From assembly GCA_963813525.1 (NCBI GenBank), contig CAWEZI010000005.1, positions 1,674,001 through 1,738,000 of the forward strand: a DNA stretch of 64,000 nt. The letters are read 5' to 3'. Made by a program: the position numbers and the translations under genes. This DNA comes from Bog-756 sp963813525 (lineage in GTDB: Bacteria; Actinomycetota; Acidimicrobiia; Acidimicrobiales; RAAP-2). Shown here one piece after another: positions 8,812-17,456 of the stretch. The notes under the pieces are model-generated. The model was not told the origin of the DNA and did not search any database. It saw only the letters and a list, made by a program, of their open reading frames with translations. Within the stretch, counting starts at the first letter, position 1. Each line of letters starts with the position of its first letter.

Positions 8812-8871
8812 CTGGCGGACACAGTTCTGGCGGACGTGGTTCTGGTGGACGTGGTTCTGGTGGTTGATCTT
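8812..8871 (+). repeat. 15-bp tandem repeat upstream of / within 5' end of the glycosylphosphotransferase gene
   Basis: Units of the type ctggtggacgtggtt at 8812, 8827, 8842 and 8857. They are open in the frame of the downstream gene if an upstream GTG (8776) is used, giving a run of hydrophobic Val/Leu/Asp repeats. Otherwise they are leader DNA. The 325 bp between the ACP stop and ATG 8932 hold nothing else that I recognise. Confidence 0.7.
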
Positions 8872-8931
8872 CCGGGCAGAACGGGAGAAGGCCAGCGGGT
8901 GACCGGTGCAGGAAAGGGCAGGCCGGCTGGG

Positions 8932-10479
8932 ATGGCGATACTTGATACGGAAACAGGCCGAGCCGACACGGTCATCGGCAGTAGGGCGCCAGGTGTCATC
9001 CGGGCACCAGGTGTCATCAAGAGACGCGTCGACGAGATTGTCGTCACCGACGCCGGAGTCGGTGATCACGCCGGGGCCGTGGCCCGGGTCCGGCGCCACG
9101 TTCTCCGCCGGCTCCTCATCGCCGACGTCATCGGTCTGGTCGTCGCCGCCTTCGTCGGGCCGTTGCTGGTGTCGCTCATATCGTCCAACCCCGACAGCGC
9201 TGCCGACCACAGTCGAAACATCTATCTGATCAACCTGGCCGTCATCCCGCTGTTCATCGGGGCTTTCGCCGTCTACGGCTTGTACCGCGGGGTGACCAGG
9301 CGCATCACGTACAGCGTGTTCTCCGACCTGCGCAACATCCTTCACGCTCTCATGATCAGCGGCTTCCTCTACGCCGTGGTGGCCTACATCACCCGGAAGA
9401 ACTCCCATCTGGAGTCGCTGACCGTGGGCAAGGTCGCCGCCATGTGCCTGGTGGCCATGATCGCGGTGCCCGTGGCTCGGGTGGTGACCTTCGGACTGGC
9501 CGGCCGCGCCTCGGTCGGTTCGGTGCCCATCATCGTGGTCGGCACCGGAAAGCTGGCTCAGACCGTGGCCAGCCACCTGCGCGCCCATTCGAGTGTCAAC
9601 TTCGTCGGGTACGTGGACGACAACCCGTTGGGGGGTAGCGACGTCCTCGGCGAGCTCGAGGACCTCCCCGCCCTGTGCCGACAGTACGGCGTGGCCCGGG
9701 TGGTGGTGTGTTTCTCCCGCACCCATCCCGAGCGCACCACCGAAATGCTGAAGGGCCTGGCCGGCCAAGTGGCGGTGTCCATCGTCCCCCGGTACTACGA
9801 GCTGGTGACCAGTCGCTCCCACGTCGAGGATCTTTCCGGGCTCACCATGCTGGATATCGCTCCGGCTTCGATGACGGCCGGATCGCGGTTCTTGAAGCGC
9901 TCCTTCGACATCGTCGCCTCCTCACTCATCCTGTTGGTCGCCTCGCCCTTCTTCATCGTGGCCGCGGTCGTTATCAAGGCCACCAGTCCGGGACCCGTGT
10001 TCTTCCGGCAGGTCCGCACCGGACGCGGGGAGCAGCCCTTCTCCATGCTGAAGTTCCGCACCATGTACAACGACGCCGAGGAGCGTCGGCACGAGATAGA
10101 CCACCTGAACGAGGTCGACGGGCCTCTGTTCAAGGTGCAGAACGACCCCCGGGTGACCCGGATCGGTCGCTTTCTGCGCCGAACCAGCCTCGACGAGTTC
10201 CCCCAGCTCATCAACGTGTGGGTGGGGGACATGTCCCTGGTCGGTCCGCGGCCCTTCGTCGTCTCCGAGGCCATGAAGATCGAAGGCTGGGCCCGCAAGC
10301 GGTTCGAGGCCCGGCCGGGCATGACCGGTCTGTGGCAGGTCTCGGGCCGCAACGAGCTCTCCCATCTTGAACTGTGCCGCCTCGATTACCTCTACGTGGC
10401 CTCGTGGTCCTTCTGGTGGGACGTGCAGATCCTCTGGCAGACACCCACCACCATCTTCCGGGGTCGGGGCGCCTCCTGA
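8932..10479 (+). CDS. Polyprenyl glycosylphosphotransferase (exopolysaccharide priming enzyme)
   Basis: WbaP/WcaJ-type initiating enzyme: moves a sugar-1-phosphate from a nucleotide sugar onto undecaprenyl phosphate. The N-terminal half has four or more membrane helices, beginning with VLRRLLIADVIGLVVAAFVG, and a Rossmann-like CoA/NAD-binding-fold domain (IIVVGTGKLAQTVASHL). The C-terminal catalytic domain contains KRSFDIVASS, VFFRQVRTGRG, FSMLKFRTM and a DEFPQLINVW-VGPRP-FEARPGMTGLWQVSGR sequence series diagnostic for the family. ATG 8932 is chosen because GGAAAGGG lies upstream and it starts after the repeat array. GTG 8776 would add 52 repetitive residues. Its stop touches the convergent stop of the next gene. 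Confidence 0.88.
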   Translation: MAILDTETGRADTVIGSRAPGVIRAPGVIKRRVDEIVVTDAGVGDHAGAVARVRRHVLRRLLIADVIGLVVAAFVGPLLVSLISSNPDSAADHSRNIYLINLAVIPLFIGAFAVYGLYRGVTRRITYSVFSDLRNILHALMISGFLYAVVAYITRKNSHLESLTVGKVAAMCLVAMIAVPVARVVTFGLAGRASVGSVPIIVVGTGKLAQTVASHLRAHSSVNFVGYVDDNPLGGSDVLGELEDLPALCRQYGVARVVVCFSRTHPERTTEMLKGLAGQVAVSIVPRYYELVTSRSHVEDLSGLTMLDIAPASMTAGSRFLKRSFDIVASSLILLVASPFFIVAAVVIKATSPGPVFFRQVRTGRGEQPFSMLKFRTMYNDAEERRHEIDHLNEVDGPLFKVQNDPRVTRIGRFLRRTSLDEFPQLINVWVGDMSLVGPRPFVVSEAMKIEGWARKRFEARPGMTGLWQVSGRNELSHLELCRLDYLYVASWSFWWDVQILWQTPTTIFRGRGAS

Positions 10480-11583
10480 TCAGCCGGCGGACCGCTCTTC
10501 GTCCACCACCGTGTGCATGCGCTCGACGAACCGCTCGGGTGCGTAGCCCCGGGCGTGAGCCATGAGGGTGTCGGGGTACCAGCGGCCTGCCGTGAGTTTT
10601 TCGACCGCCTCGGCGATGAGCGCCGGTTCGGGTCGCTCGAAGAACACCCCGGTCTCCCCTTCGACCGTCGTGTCCAGGAACCCGCCCCAGCGGAGGGCGG
10701 CGGTGGGCCTTCCGAAGGCGGCCGCCTCCACCGGGGTGAGCCCGAAGTCCTCGTACGAGGCAGCCACCAGCCCGGTCGACGACCCGTAGAGCCAGCGCAG
10801 GCTGGCATCGTCGACCCGCCCGACTGCCGTCACGTTGGGCGGGGCGGCGGCACTGATCTGGTCGGCCAGCGGCCCGGATCCCACGATCACCAGGCGGAGG
10901 TCGGGGAGCAGGCGGAAGGCCTCGGCCACGTACTCGACGTTCTTGTAGGGGAGCAGACGGGAGACGCACAGGAGGAAGCCGGGCTCGATCCCCGGAACAG
11001 CCTGCCTGTCGGCGGCAGGGTCCACGTCGATCGGCGGGGGGAGCACCTCCGCCTCGATGCCGTAGAGATCGGCCACGCGCCGGCGGACGGCGTTGGAGTT
11101 CACCAGGTAACGATGGGCCGACGCCGCAGCTCGGCGGTCCCACCGGCGTAAAGGCGGCGTCACCACGGACAACAGTTTCCCCGCTGCCGCCGGGCTACCG
11201 GCCAGGTAGCGCTCCGGCTGGTAGAGCCAGCGGGCCGGTGTATGGCAGTAGACGATCTTGCGGCCGCCGGCCCGGGCGCCGTGGGCCCACCCGCTCGACG
11301 AACAGATGGTCACATCGGCCTCGACATGCAGTCGTGAGAAGGCCGTGGCCAGAAGGGGCAGGGCCAGGCGGTGGTGGGCCCGGAGGGGGGGCAACCGGTC
11401 GAGCGGCAGGGTGCGGATGTCGAGTTCGTCGAACTCGGGGAAGGTGCCGGCCGGGTCATAGAGGGAGGTGGCCAGAGGCGCGGTCGGAAAGGCTGCGGCC
11501 AGGGCGAGGACCACTCGCTCCGCCCCCCCTCGTTGGGTGAGGTAGTCGTGGACCAGGGCGACGCCCTCCGCCTCGAGTCGCAC
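10480..11583 (-). CDS. Glycosyltransferase family 4
   Basis: GT-B glycosyltransferase of 367 residues. It opens VALVHDYLTQRGGAERV (the acceptor-side HDYL-GGAE signature) and contains YCHTPARWLY, VSRLLPYKNVEYVAEAF and a donor site SYEDFGLTPVEAAAFG. A GTG at 11583 preceded by GAGGAGGG fixes the start. The longer open frame to 12180 is only the antisense of the phosphatase gene. The gene converges with the priming transferase and diverges from the phosphatase. The sugar specificity is not visible, though the family includes mannosyl- and rhamnosyltransferases. Confidence 0.88.
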   Translation of the reverse strand: MRLEAEGVALVHDYLTQRGGAERVVLALAAAFPTAPLATSLYDPAGTFPEFDELDIRTLPLDRLPPLRAHHRLALPLLATAFSRLHVEADVTICSSSGWAHGARAGGRKIVYCHTPARWLYQPERYLAGSPAAAGKLLSVVTPPLRRWDRRAAASAHRYLVNSNAVRRRVADLYGIEAEVLPPPIDVDPAADRQAVPGIEPGFLLCVSRLLPYKNVEYVAEAFRLLPDLRLVIVGSGPLADQISAAAPPNVTAVGRVDDASLRWLYGSSTGLVAASYEDFGLTPVEAAAFGRPTAALRWGGFLDTTVEGETGVFFERPEPALIAEAVEKLTAGRWYPDTLMAHARGYAPERFVERMHTVVDEERSAG

Positions 11584-11652
11584 GGAACCCTCCTCTTTCT
11601 CGTCCTCATCCCACCGGTGGGATCGGGGGGCCTCGGGCGGAGCCCGCTTCCC

Positions 11653-12321
11653 ATGTCGGACCCGAGCGTATGCGCCGGGGTCGGCACGGTTGGAAATCCG
11701 GGCGAGGACTGCCAACCCGATCCCGGACGGTACAATCCGCTCGTCAAGGTCCTCTTCGTCTGTACCGCCAATCTCTGCCGATCCCCGATGGCAGCCGCCC
11801 TCTTCGCCGAGCAGATCACCAACCTGGCCGAGCCGGTCGAGGTCTCCTCGGCAGGCCTGCACGCTGGTGAGATCGCCGGAACCGGCGAAGTCCCGCCGGA
11901 GGTGGTCGAGGTCATGACCCCGTTCGGCATCGACATGACCGGCCACCGGTCCAGGGAGCTGACCCGGCCGCTCGTGGCCGACGCCGACCTGATCATCGGC
12001 ATGAGCCGTCGCCACGTCCAAGAGATCGTCCTGCTCGACCCGCCGAGCTGGCCCAAGGCATTCATGCTCAAGGAACTGGTCCGTCGGGGGGACGTCACCG
12101 GCCCTCGTCGCCCCGACCAGGGGATCCGCTCGTGGATCGACGTGGCCCACGGAGACCGGACCCGGACCTCGTTGGCCCATCGCTCAGCTGCTGACGAGGT
12201 GCCCGACCCCTACGGGCAGAGCCTCGAGAAATACCGGGGAACCGCCAACGAGCTGGCTCGGCTGACCGCCCATCTCACCGGACTGCTGTGGCCCGAGGCG
12301 GTCGTCATCCCCTCAGTTTGA
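11653..12321 (+). CDS. Low-molecular-weight protein tyrosine phosphatase (Wzb/Etp type)
   Basis: Cysteine phosphatase likely to dephosphorylate the BY-kinase of the same locus. The P-loop VCTANLCRSP supplies the CX5R motif with nucleophile Cys37 and Arg43, and VPDPYGQS near the C-terminus is the DP[YW] acid loop. The core is of usual length but is preceded by about 30 extra residues. No ATG, GTG or TTG lies closer to the core than ATG 11653, which is why that start is used. The real start could be a rarer codon near 11743. The gene is transcribed divergently from the glycosyltransferase at 11583. Confidence 0.85.
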   Translation: MSDPSVCAGVGTVGNPGEDCQPDPGRYNPLVKVLFVCTANLCRSPMAAALFAEQITNLAEPVEVSSAGLHAGEIAGTGEVPPEVVEVMTPFGIDMTGHRSRELTRPLVADADLIIGMSRRHVQEIVLLDPPSWPKAFMLKELVRRGDVTGPRRPDQGIRSWIDVAHGDRTRTSLAHRSAADEVPDPYGQSLEKYRGTANELARLTAHLTGLLWPEAVVIPSV

Positions 12322-12414
12322 TCGTCGGCACCCTCCCCACTGGGCCGGCGGAGACCGATGGTCGGACTGTAGAGGGGATGTGCAGGTCTCAGGGCAAGAT
12401 GCGATCATGGACCG

Positions 12415-12786
12415 GTGATCGACGGTTGTGAGATCCGGGAGATGCCCGATGGCGGCAGGGAGTTCGTGCTCGAAGAGCCATCCCTCACCTTCATCCGCAT
12501 CGATGACCAGTCGCATCTGCAATTCGGGCAGACCGAAGTGGTGATCGGGAGCCCCTTTGAGGTGGAGATCGGGGGCCTCGCCTACCGCCTCGACCCCCGC
12601 AACACCAGCCACCTCGGACCGTTCGTATCGCTGTTCCCCGGCTCGGTGCGCTGGTTGTGGACGTCGGCCGGAGGGCGGCTGACCGCCGTTTTTCGCAGCG
12701 GAGCCCGGCTGATCGTGACCCCTGATGCCTTGATCAAGGCATGGTCGGTGGGGAGCGTCTACTGCATGCCCAGCGCCCGAAGCTGA
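12415..12786 (+). CDS. Conserved hypothetical protein, DUF6188-like
   Basis: A 123-residue soluble beta-rich protein without signal peptide or membrane segment. The C-terminal pattern GRLTAVFRSGARLIVTPDALIKAW is like the DUF6188 family of small actinobacterial proteins of unknown function. GTG 12415 gives the start. No strong ribosome site is seen. Converges with the SDR gene only 9 bp away. No function is proposed. Confidence 0.6.
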   Translation: MIDGCEIREMPDGGREFVLEEPSLTFIRIDDQSHLQFGQTEVVIGSPFEVEIGGLAYRLDPRNTSHLGPFVSLFPGSVRWLWTSAGGRLTAVFRSGARLIVTPDALIKAWSVGSVYCMPSARS

Positions 12787-12795
12787 GCGGTTCGG

Positions 12796-13851
12796 TCAGT
12801 TCTCGAGCAGCTCGGGATGGCGGGCGGCCACCATCCGTCGCATCCCGTCGTGCCAGTCCACCGTGGTCGTCCCCACCAGATCGTGCATGCGGGTGAGGTC
12901 GATCTGCACGCTGTCGATGGTGTCCCGGGTGGGGGCGAAGCAGACCGGGGTGCCGGTGAGCTCGCCCAGGTAGCTGCACCATTCCTCGATGCTGACGGCC
13001 TGGTCGCCTCCCCAGTTGACGGTGACGGCGGGCACGCTGGCCACTGCCAGCAGCCGGGGAACCATGGCGATGATGTCATCCTCGTGCAGCGGGTGATAGA
13101 CGCTGGGCGCGTCGACATGGACGGGGATCTCGTTGCCGTTCAGCATCATCTCGAGGTGTATGGCCGGCCAACCACCTCTGTTCCCATAGGGCACGGACAG
13201 CCGGGCGATGGTGGTGGGAAGGTCGAAGCGGGCTGCGGCCCAGCGAGCGGTGGCCTCGGCGGCGATCTTGCTGATGCTGTAGGTCCGGAGGAAGGGCCAG
13301 ACACCGTGGTTGTCGCCCAGCTCGTCCCCCTCGGCGAAGACGTGGTGCCCCATGGGTTTGTACACCCCGGTGGTCGAGCAGTGGAGAAAGGCGGTGGCGT
13401 CCCGGTGGTGCTCCATCAGGAGGGCGAGCCCGCCGCTGTTGGCGCCCAGGTCGCGCTCCCAGTCGTTGGACTTGGACACGGCGAAGTGAATGACGTAGTC
13501 GGCGTCGGCAGGAAGGGCGTCCACGTCCCCCGCCGCCAGATCGATGGGTACACAGCGCACCCCGGCCGTCTCCAGGCGCTGCCGGGCCTCGTGGTCCTTG
13601 AAGCGGGCCGCCCCCACGACCTGGTTGGCGGAGGACAGGGCCACGGCCACCGGACCTGCCACTTGGCCGGTCACCCCGGTCACCACGATGGTCTTGCCGG
13701 ACAGGAGTCCGGTCAACGGCACAGTTGGGGCCTCATTAGACGGCGGGGCCTCTTTAGACGGCGAGGGCTCAGCAGACGGCGAGGGCTCAGCAGACGGCGA
13801 GGGCTCAGCAGACGGCGAGGGCTCAGCAGGCGGCGAGGGCTCAGCAGGCAT
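12796..13851 (-). CDS. NAD(P)-dependent epimerase/dehydratase (extended SDR)
   Basis: Extended short-chain dehydrogenase of 351 residues. After a repetitive Pro/Ser/Glu N-terminus (residues 3-36) the Rossmann fold starts at KTIVVTGVTGQVAG (53-66), in which the third glycine of TGxxGxxG is Ala. The catalytic pair is YSISK (Tyr191, Lys195), with HCSTTGVY upstream supplying the Ser/Thr. Such enzymes act on nucleotide sugars or other hydroxy-ketones, and the substrate is not evident. AGGAG lies 11 bases before ATG. The Pro/Ser/Glu repeats lie outside the fold and are probably a disordered tail. Confidence 0.8.
   Translation of the reverse strand: MPAEPSPPAEPSPSAEPSPSAEPSPSAEPSPSKEAPPSNEAPTVPLTGLLSGKTIVVTGVTGQVAGPVAVALSSANQVVGAARFKDHEARQRLETAGVRCVPIDLAAGDVDALPADADYVIHFAVSKSNDWERDLGANSGGLALLMEHHRDATAFLHCSTTGVYKPMGHHVFAEGDELGDNHGVWPFLRTYSISKIAAEATARWAAARFDLPTTIARLSVPYGNRGGWPAIHLEMMLNGNEIPVHVDAPSVYHPLHEDDIIAMVPRLLAVASVPAVTVNWGGDQAVSIEEWCSYLGELTGTPVCFAPTRDTIDSVQIDLTRMHDLVGTTTVDWHDGMRRMVAARHPELLEN
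13740..13850 (-). repeat. 18-bp in-frame tandem repeat encoding PSPSAE
   Basis: Plus-strand unit cagcagacggcgagggct occurs about five times with diverged flanking copies. It encodes the PSPSAE repeats at the N-terminus of the SDR enzyme. The units are nearly identical, which indicates recent slippage expansion. Confidence 0.85.
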
Positions 13852-14324
13852 GGTGTCGGACTCCTGTGGGTGGTGTTCCGAGCGGCGCCGGAAAGAGGGC
13901 TGATAAGGGAGGGTGGACTGACAGAGGGCGGATCGAGAGAGGGCGGGTGTGAGAGATGGCCGATAGACAGAGGGACGGGTCGGGAGAAAGGGCGGACAGT
14001 GGGGGACGGATTCGGGGGGAGGAGCGCGGGAGAGCGGTCGCCGATCCTACCGGTTGACCCGGCCATGGACACCGGGAGAGCAGTGGGCCACCGGCCGGCC
14101 GGGACGAGCGCAGTAGGCGGTCATCGGGGGCCACCAGGTGAATCAGCAGGTCCCGAGGGTGAATCAGCCGGACGGGGGAGGGCGATGTGGACACCGCCAC
14201 CTTGTCTGCGTCATACTGTCTGTTCCGCCAGTTTTCGTCGGTGAGCGGTGTTTTCCCTGGTCACCAACGTTATAGCCCGAGCGGACGACCAGTGATCCAA
14301 CAGTAAGTAGGAAGTGACCCTCCC
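13852..14324. other. Intergenic region upstream of whiB, purine-rich
   Basis: 473 bp without a supported gene. From 13870 to 14030 the plus strand is almost all G and A with degenerate gagagggcgg-type steps. Closer to the WhiB gene, TATAGC (14271-14276) is a plausible -10 element with a weak -35 17 bp upstream. This would put transcription start about 40 bp before the ATG. No terminator hairpin was identified. Confidence 0.4.
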
Positions 14325-14555
14325 ATGAGTGCCACCTGGCGCAAGCATGCCGCCTGCCGGGGAATAGACCCGGACGTGTTCTATCCGATCTCCGACGAGG
14401 AGGCCGGTGAAGCCAAGGCCGTCTGCGATCAGTGCCCGGTCAGGGAAGCCTGCCTCGAGCATGCCCTGGCCCATCGGGAGCGAGAGGGCATCTGGGGAGG
14501 GACCACCGAGCGGGAGAGGCGGCGGATCCACCGCCAGCGTCGCAAGTCGGCCTGA
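14325..14555 (+). CDS. WhiB-family iron-sulfur transcriptional regulator
   Basis: Actinobacteria-specific small regulator (76 residues) that binds a redox- or NO-sensitive [4Fe-4S] cluster through four cysteines, here Cys11, Cys34, Cys37 and Cys43 (CDQCPVREAC). The turn GIWGGTTERERR and the basic tail RIHRQRRKSA are the sigma-factor/DNA-contact elements. The length is typical of short Wbl proteins. Target genes cannot be read from the sequence. A redox signal would suit the stress genes elsewhere in the window, but that link is speculative. Confidence 0.93.
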   Translation: MSATWRKHAACRGIDPDVFYPISDEEAGEAKAVCDQCPVREACLEHALAHREREGIWGGTTERERRRIHRQRRKSA

Positions 14556-14585
14556 GCCGGCTTCACCCCGACGGCCCCTCATGGG

Positions 14586-15215
14586 ATGGACCGTTGCTCG
14601 TCCCCTGAACATCGACCCGGTCTTGCCAGTCGCCTGGTGGTGAACGTGCCTGACCGAGTGGATCGTCTCCGCACCGCACTCGGGCACCACCCGCCGGTGG
14701 ACGATCGCGAGCGGCTGTCCCTGGCCATCATGGACGTCGAACTGGGGCGGCTGCCCGCTCCTTTCGACGAGCAGGCGGACCTCACTCACGTGACCGCCTC
14801 CGCCATCGTGGTCGGCAACCGAGGGATCGTCCTCCATCGCCACCGGCGGCTCCACCGATGGCTGCAACCCGGGGGCCATATCGAGGCGGGGGAGTCACCG
14901 GAGGAGGCGGCCGTACGCGAGTCGGTCGAAGAGACGGGGCTGACAGTGGCCCACATCGGGGGTCGACCGGTCCTCGTCCATGTTGACGTCCACCCGGCGG
15001 CCCGGAATCATGTCCATCTGGACGTTCGCTATCTGATGGTGGCGCCGGACGACGATCCGGCACCCCCACCCGGGGAGAGCCAGGATGTGGCCTGGTTCAC
15101 GTGGACGGAGGCGGAGCACCTGGCCGATGATGCCCTGGTCGGTGCCCTCCGTACGGCCCGTAGGCTGATCCGGGCCTCGTCGGCTCGGGGTGGTGATCAA
15201 CAGGAGGAGTGGTGA
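14586..15215 (+). CDS. Nudix hydrolase
   Basis: Hydrolase for nucleoside diphosphate-linked substrates. The Nudix box is complete: GGHIEAGESPEEAAVRESVE followed by ETGL, supplying the metal-binding REXXEE glutamates. Total 209 residues. The ATG at 14586 lacks a clear ribosome site, and GTG codons at 14637-14646 are alternatives that would trim a poorly conserved N-terminus. Its TGA overlaps the ATG of the next gene (TGATG), so the two are co-translated. Confidence 0.85.
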   Translation: MDRCSSPEHRPGLASRLVVNVPDRVDRLRTALGHHPPVDDRERLSLAIMDVELGRLPAPFDEQADLTHVTASAIVVGNRGIVLHRHRRLHRWLQPGGHIEAGESPEEAAVRESVEETGLTVAHIGGRPVLVHVDVHPAARNHVHLDVRYLMVAPDDDPAPPPGESQDVAWFTWTEAEHLADDALVGALRTARRLIRASSARGGDQQEEW

Positions 15216-15931
15216 TGGCCGAACCGTTCGACACCCTCATAAGGGTCCAGGAGCACGACACCACCCTCGATCAGCTTCGTCACCGGATAGAGGCGCTGCC
15301 CGAACGGGCCCTCCTTCGTGACCTGCAGAAGCGGCAGGTTGTCCTCGAGGCCGAGCTGTCCGAAGTGCAGGCAGGCGTGGACGATCTCGCTGGCCGACAG
15401 CGACAGCTGGAGGAGAGGATCGCAGCCGCCGCCGGCCGTCGCCATCAGATCGAGCAGAGGATGCTGACCGGTGAGGTCACCGCGTCCCGTGATCTGCAGG
15501 CCATGGACACCGAAGTCCACCAGCTGAGCTCCCGCCAGGAGCATTTCGAGGAAGAGGAGCTGGCTCTGCTCGAGGAGGAGGAGCCGCTCGACGTCCTGCT
15601 GGCCGAGCGGAGGAGCGCCCACGAGGAGATGGCGGCTGAGGCTATCCGGCTCACGGCAGCAGTGGCCGACGCAGAGGCCGACATCAAGGCGACCATCATC
15701 ACCGAGCAGGAACTGCGAGACGGATGCGCATCGGCCCTCCCGCCGGACCTGGCCGAGCGCTACGAGACCTTGCGGGCCCGGATGGGCGGGGTCGGGGCGG
15801 CGAGGCTGGTGGGCGACCGGTGCGACGGCTGTCATCTGACCCTTCCAGCCGTCGAGGTCGAGCGCATACGCGGCCTGCCGCCGGGCGAGTTCGCCACCTG
15901 CGATCAGTGCGACCGCATCCTGGTGCATTGA
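15215..15931 (+). CDS. Coiled-coil protein with C-terminal C4 zinc ribbon (Rv2229c-like)
   Basis: A 238-residue protein. The first 170 residues are a long antiparallel coiled coil (heptad-rich, Glu/Leu/Arg) and the end is a zinc ribbon with CDGC and CDQC knuckles. This is the CT398/Rv2229c-type family, which lies between NIF3-like and RNase H/phosphatase genes in mycobacteria. Here the histidine phosphatase likewise follows. AGGAGG six bases upstream and the TGATG overlap make ATG 15215 the start. Its biochemical role is unknown. Confidence 0.82.
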   Translation: MAEPFDTLIRVQEHDTTLDQLRHRIEALPERALLRDLQKRQVVLEAELSEVQAGVDDLAGRQRQLEERIAAAAGRRHQIEQRMLTGEVTASRDLQAMDTEVHQLSSRQEHFEEEELALLEEEEPLDVLLAERRSAHEEMAAEAIRLTAAVADAEADIKATIITEQELRDGCASALPPDLAERYETLRARMGGVGAARLVGDRCDGCHLTLPAVEVERIRGLPPGEFATCDQCDRILVH

Positions 15932-15977
15932 CCGACATCCTGACCGGAACCGGTGGTGAACGGTCGCTCTGCCCTCC

Positions 15978-16574
15978 ATGCTGATCCTGGTGCGTCATGG
16001 AGAGTCGACCGGCAACGCCGACGGTCTCCTGCTCGGCCGGATGGACGCTCCCCTGACCGAGCGCGGACTGACCCAGGCGGGAACACTCGGGCCGGCCGTG
16101 GCCGGCTGCGGCCGGCTGATCTCCAGCCCCCTGACCCGTGCGCGCCGCACCGCCGAGGCGCTGGACACCGGGCTCGAGATCGAGATCGACGACCGCTGGA
16201 TCGAAGTCGACTACGGCCAATTCGACGGCCAGCCCCTCGGCTCAGTTCCGTCCGAGGTGTGGAAACTGTGGCGATCGGACCCCGATTACCGCCCGCCCGG
16301 CGGTGAAACGCTCACCGAAGCGGGCCACCGGGTCCGGGAGGCCTGCGAGGAGCTGTTCGCCAGCGACGGGGCAGGCGCACGCGGCCCGGCGCCGGTGGTG
16401 GTGGTGAGTCACGTGTCCCCGATCAAAGCGGCGGCCTGCTGGGCGCTCGGGTTGGGAGTCGAGGGAGCCTGGCGTCTCTACCTGGCCACCGCCTCGGTGA
16501 CCTGCATCGCCTGGGGAGCCGACGGGCCGGTGCTGCACCGGTTCAACGAGACCCGGTGGTCGGCGCCGAGCTGA
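15978..16574 (+). CDS. Histidine phosphatase (phosphoglycerate mutase-like)
   Basis: Phosphatase of the RHG superfamily (198 residues): LVRHGES provides the phospho-accepting His7, SSPLTRARRTAEAL the second arginine region, and VVSHVSPI the second catalytic histidine. It corresponds to the phosphatase part of mycobacterial Rv2228c-type proteins but lacks the N-terminal RNase H domain. It follows the zinc-ribbon gene by 46 bp, conserving the mycobacterial order. The substrate (often alpha-ribazole phosphate or a phosphosugar in relatives) is not determined. Confidence 0.85.
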   Translation: MLILVRHGESTGNADGLLLGRMDAPLTERGLTQAGTLGPAVAGCGRLISSPLTRARRTAEALDTGLEIEIDDRWIEVDYGQFDGQPLGSVPSEVWKLWRSDPDYRPPGGETLTEAGHRVREACEELFASDGAGARGPAPVVVVSHVSPIKAAACWALGLGVEGAWRLYLATASVTCIAWGADGPVLHRFNETRWSAPS

Positions 16575-16602
16575 CCGCTGGTCTCGGCCGCGGCCGGCTC
16601 CA

Positions 16603-17247
16603 TCAGGTGAGCAGCCGGGTCATGGTGGCGGCCAGGTGGCGCTGGGCGGCGAGGGCGCTCAAGTCGCGCCCGAAGCGCAGGGTGATCCACGACTCCCACC
16701 CGGTGGGTACGTCGAGGATGTCGGCCAGGTCGGACCCGTTGGATCGGCGGGAGATCTCACGGGCGAAGGTGCGCTTTATCTGCTCGGAAAGGAGAGTGGC
16801 CAGTTCGTCGAGGACGTGGTCGAGGAGGGGAGTGGCTGCCGGCCGTGACGGGACGGCATGGAGCACGGTGGCGATCTGGTCGTAGAGATGGCGTCGCTGT
16901 TGGCAGGTGGCGTCGATACGTGTGGACAACGGTCCGACCGGTGGAACCGGGGCGATCGACGCTCGGGAGCGGAGGACCAGGGTGGCAGCGGCCACGCCGT
17001 ACAGTGCGTCGATACGGTAATGGTTGAACAGGGTCCGCCACGACACCTCGGCCCGTTCGGCCACCTGGCCCGAACTGGGCTGGGGGTTGCCCGCTTGGAT
17101 CAGATCGATGGTGGCATCGGCCAGGACGACCTTGGTGAAGTAGCCGCGAGCGGCCCGTCGGTCGCCGGGGACGGGACCGAAGATGCCGGATAGATCGATC
17201 CCAGACGCGCCCCGCCCACCCGACACTCGCCCCGCCTCCCCCCACAA
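16603..17247 (-). CDS. TetR-family transcriptional regulator
   Basis: A 214-residue protein with an N-terminal helix-turn-helix region around residues 40-80 (ATIDLIQAGNPQPSSGQVAE then VSWRTLFNHY), which is the TetR pattern with its Tyr at the end of the recognition helix. The C-terminal ligand domain is all-alpha and unassigned. The exact start is uncertain because several GTG codons occur in the first 30 codons. It lies upstream of no obvious partner except the divergent histidine phosphatase and the amidohydrolase operon beyond. Target unknown. Confidence 0.75.
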   Translation of the reverse strand: MWGEAGRVSGGRGASGIDLSGIFGPVPGDRRAARGYFTKVVLADATIDLIQAGNPQPSSGQVAERAEVSWRTLFNHYRIDALYGVAAATLVLRSRASIAPVPPVGPLSTRIDATCQQRRHLYDQIATVLHAVPSRPAATPLLDHVLDELATLLSEQIKRTFAREISRRSNGSDLADILDVPTGWESWITLRFGRDLSALAAQRHLAATMTRLLT

Positions 17248-17456
17248 AGGTCCAGGCTAGGGGAGCATCCGGCACGGTCGCTAGGGAAGAGGCCCAACCG
17301 AGTCGTTTTATCCCGGAGGGTGGCGCCACGGCGCCGCACGGTGTCGAACGGGGGATGTCAGGGGAAACACCGTTCAGGATCTCGACCGGTCAGGAGCGGC
17401 CCGTGAGGGGCGAGAGTCAGGGGAGGCCCGTCAGGGGCGAGGCAGCCACCGGTACG

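Noticed and set aside
10480..12180. 566-residue version of the second GT4
   Set aside because: The N-terminal 199 residues are the antisense of the phosphatase gene; a GTG with a GAGGAGGG site at 11583 starts the real protein.
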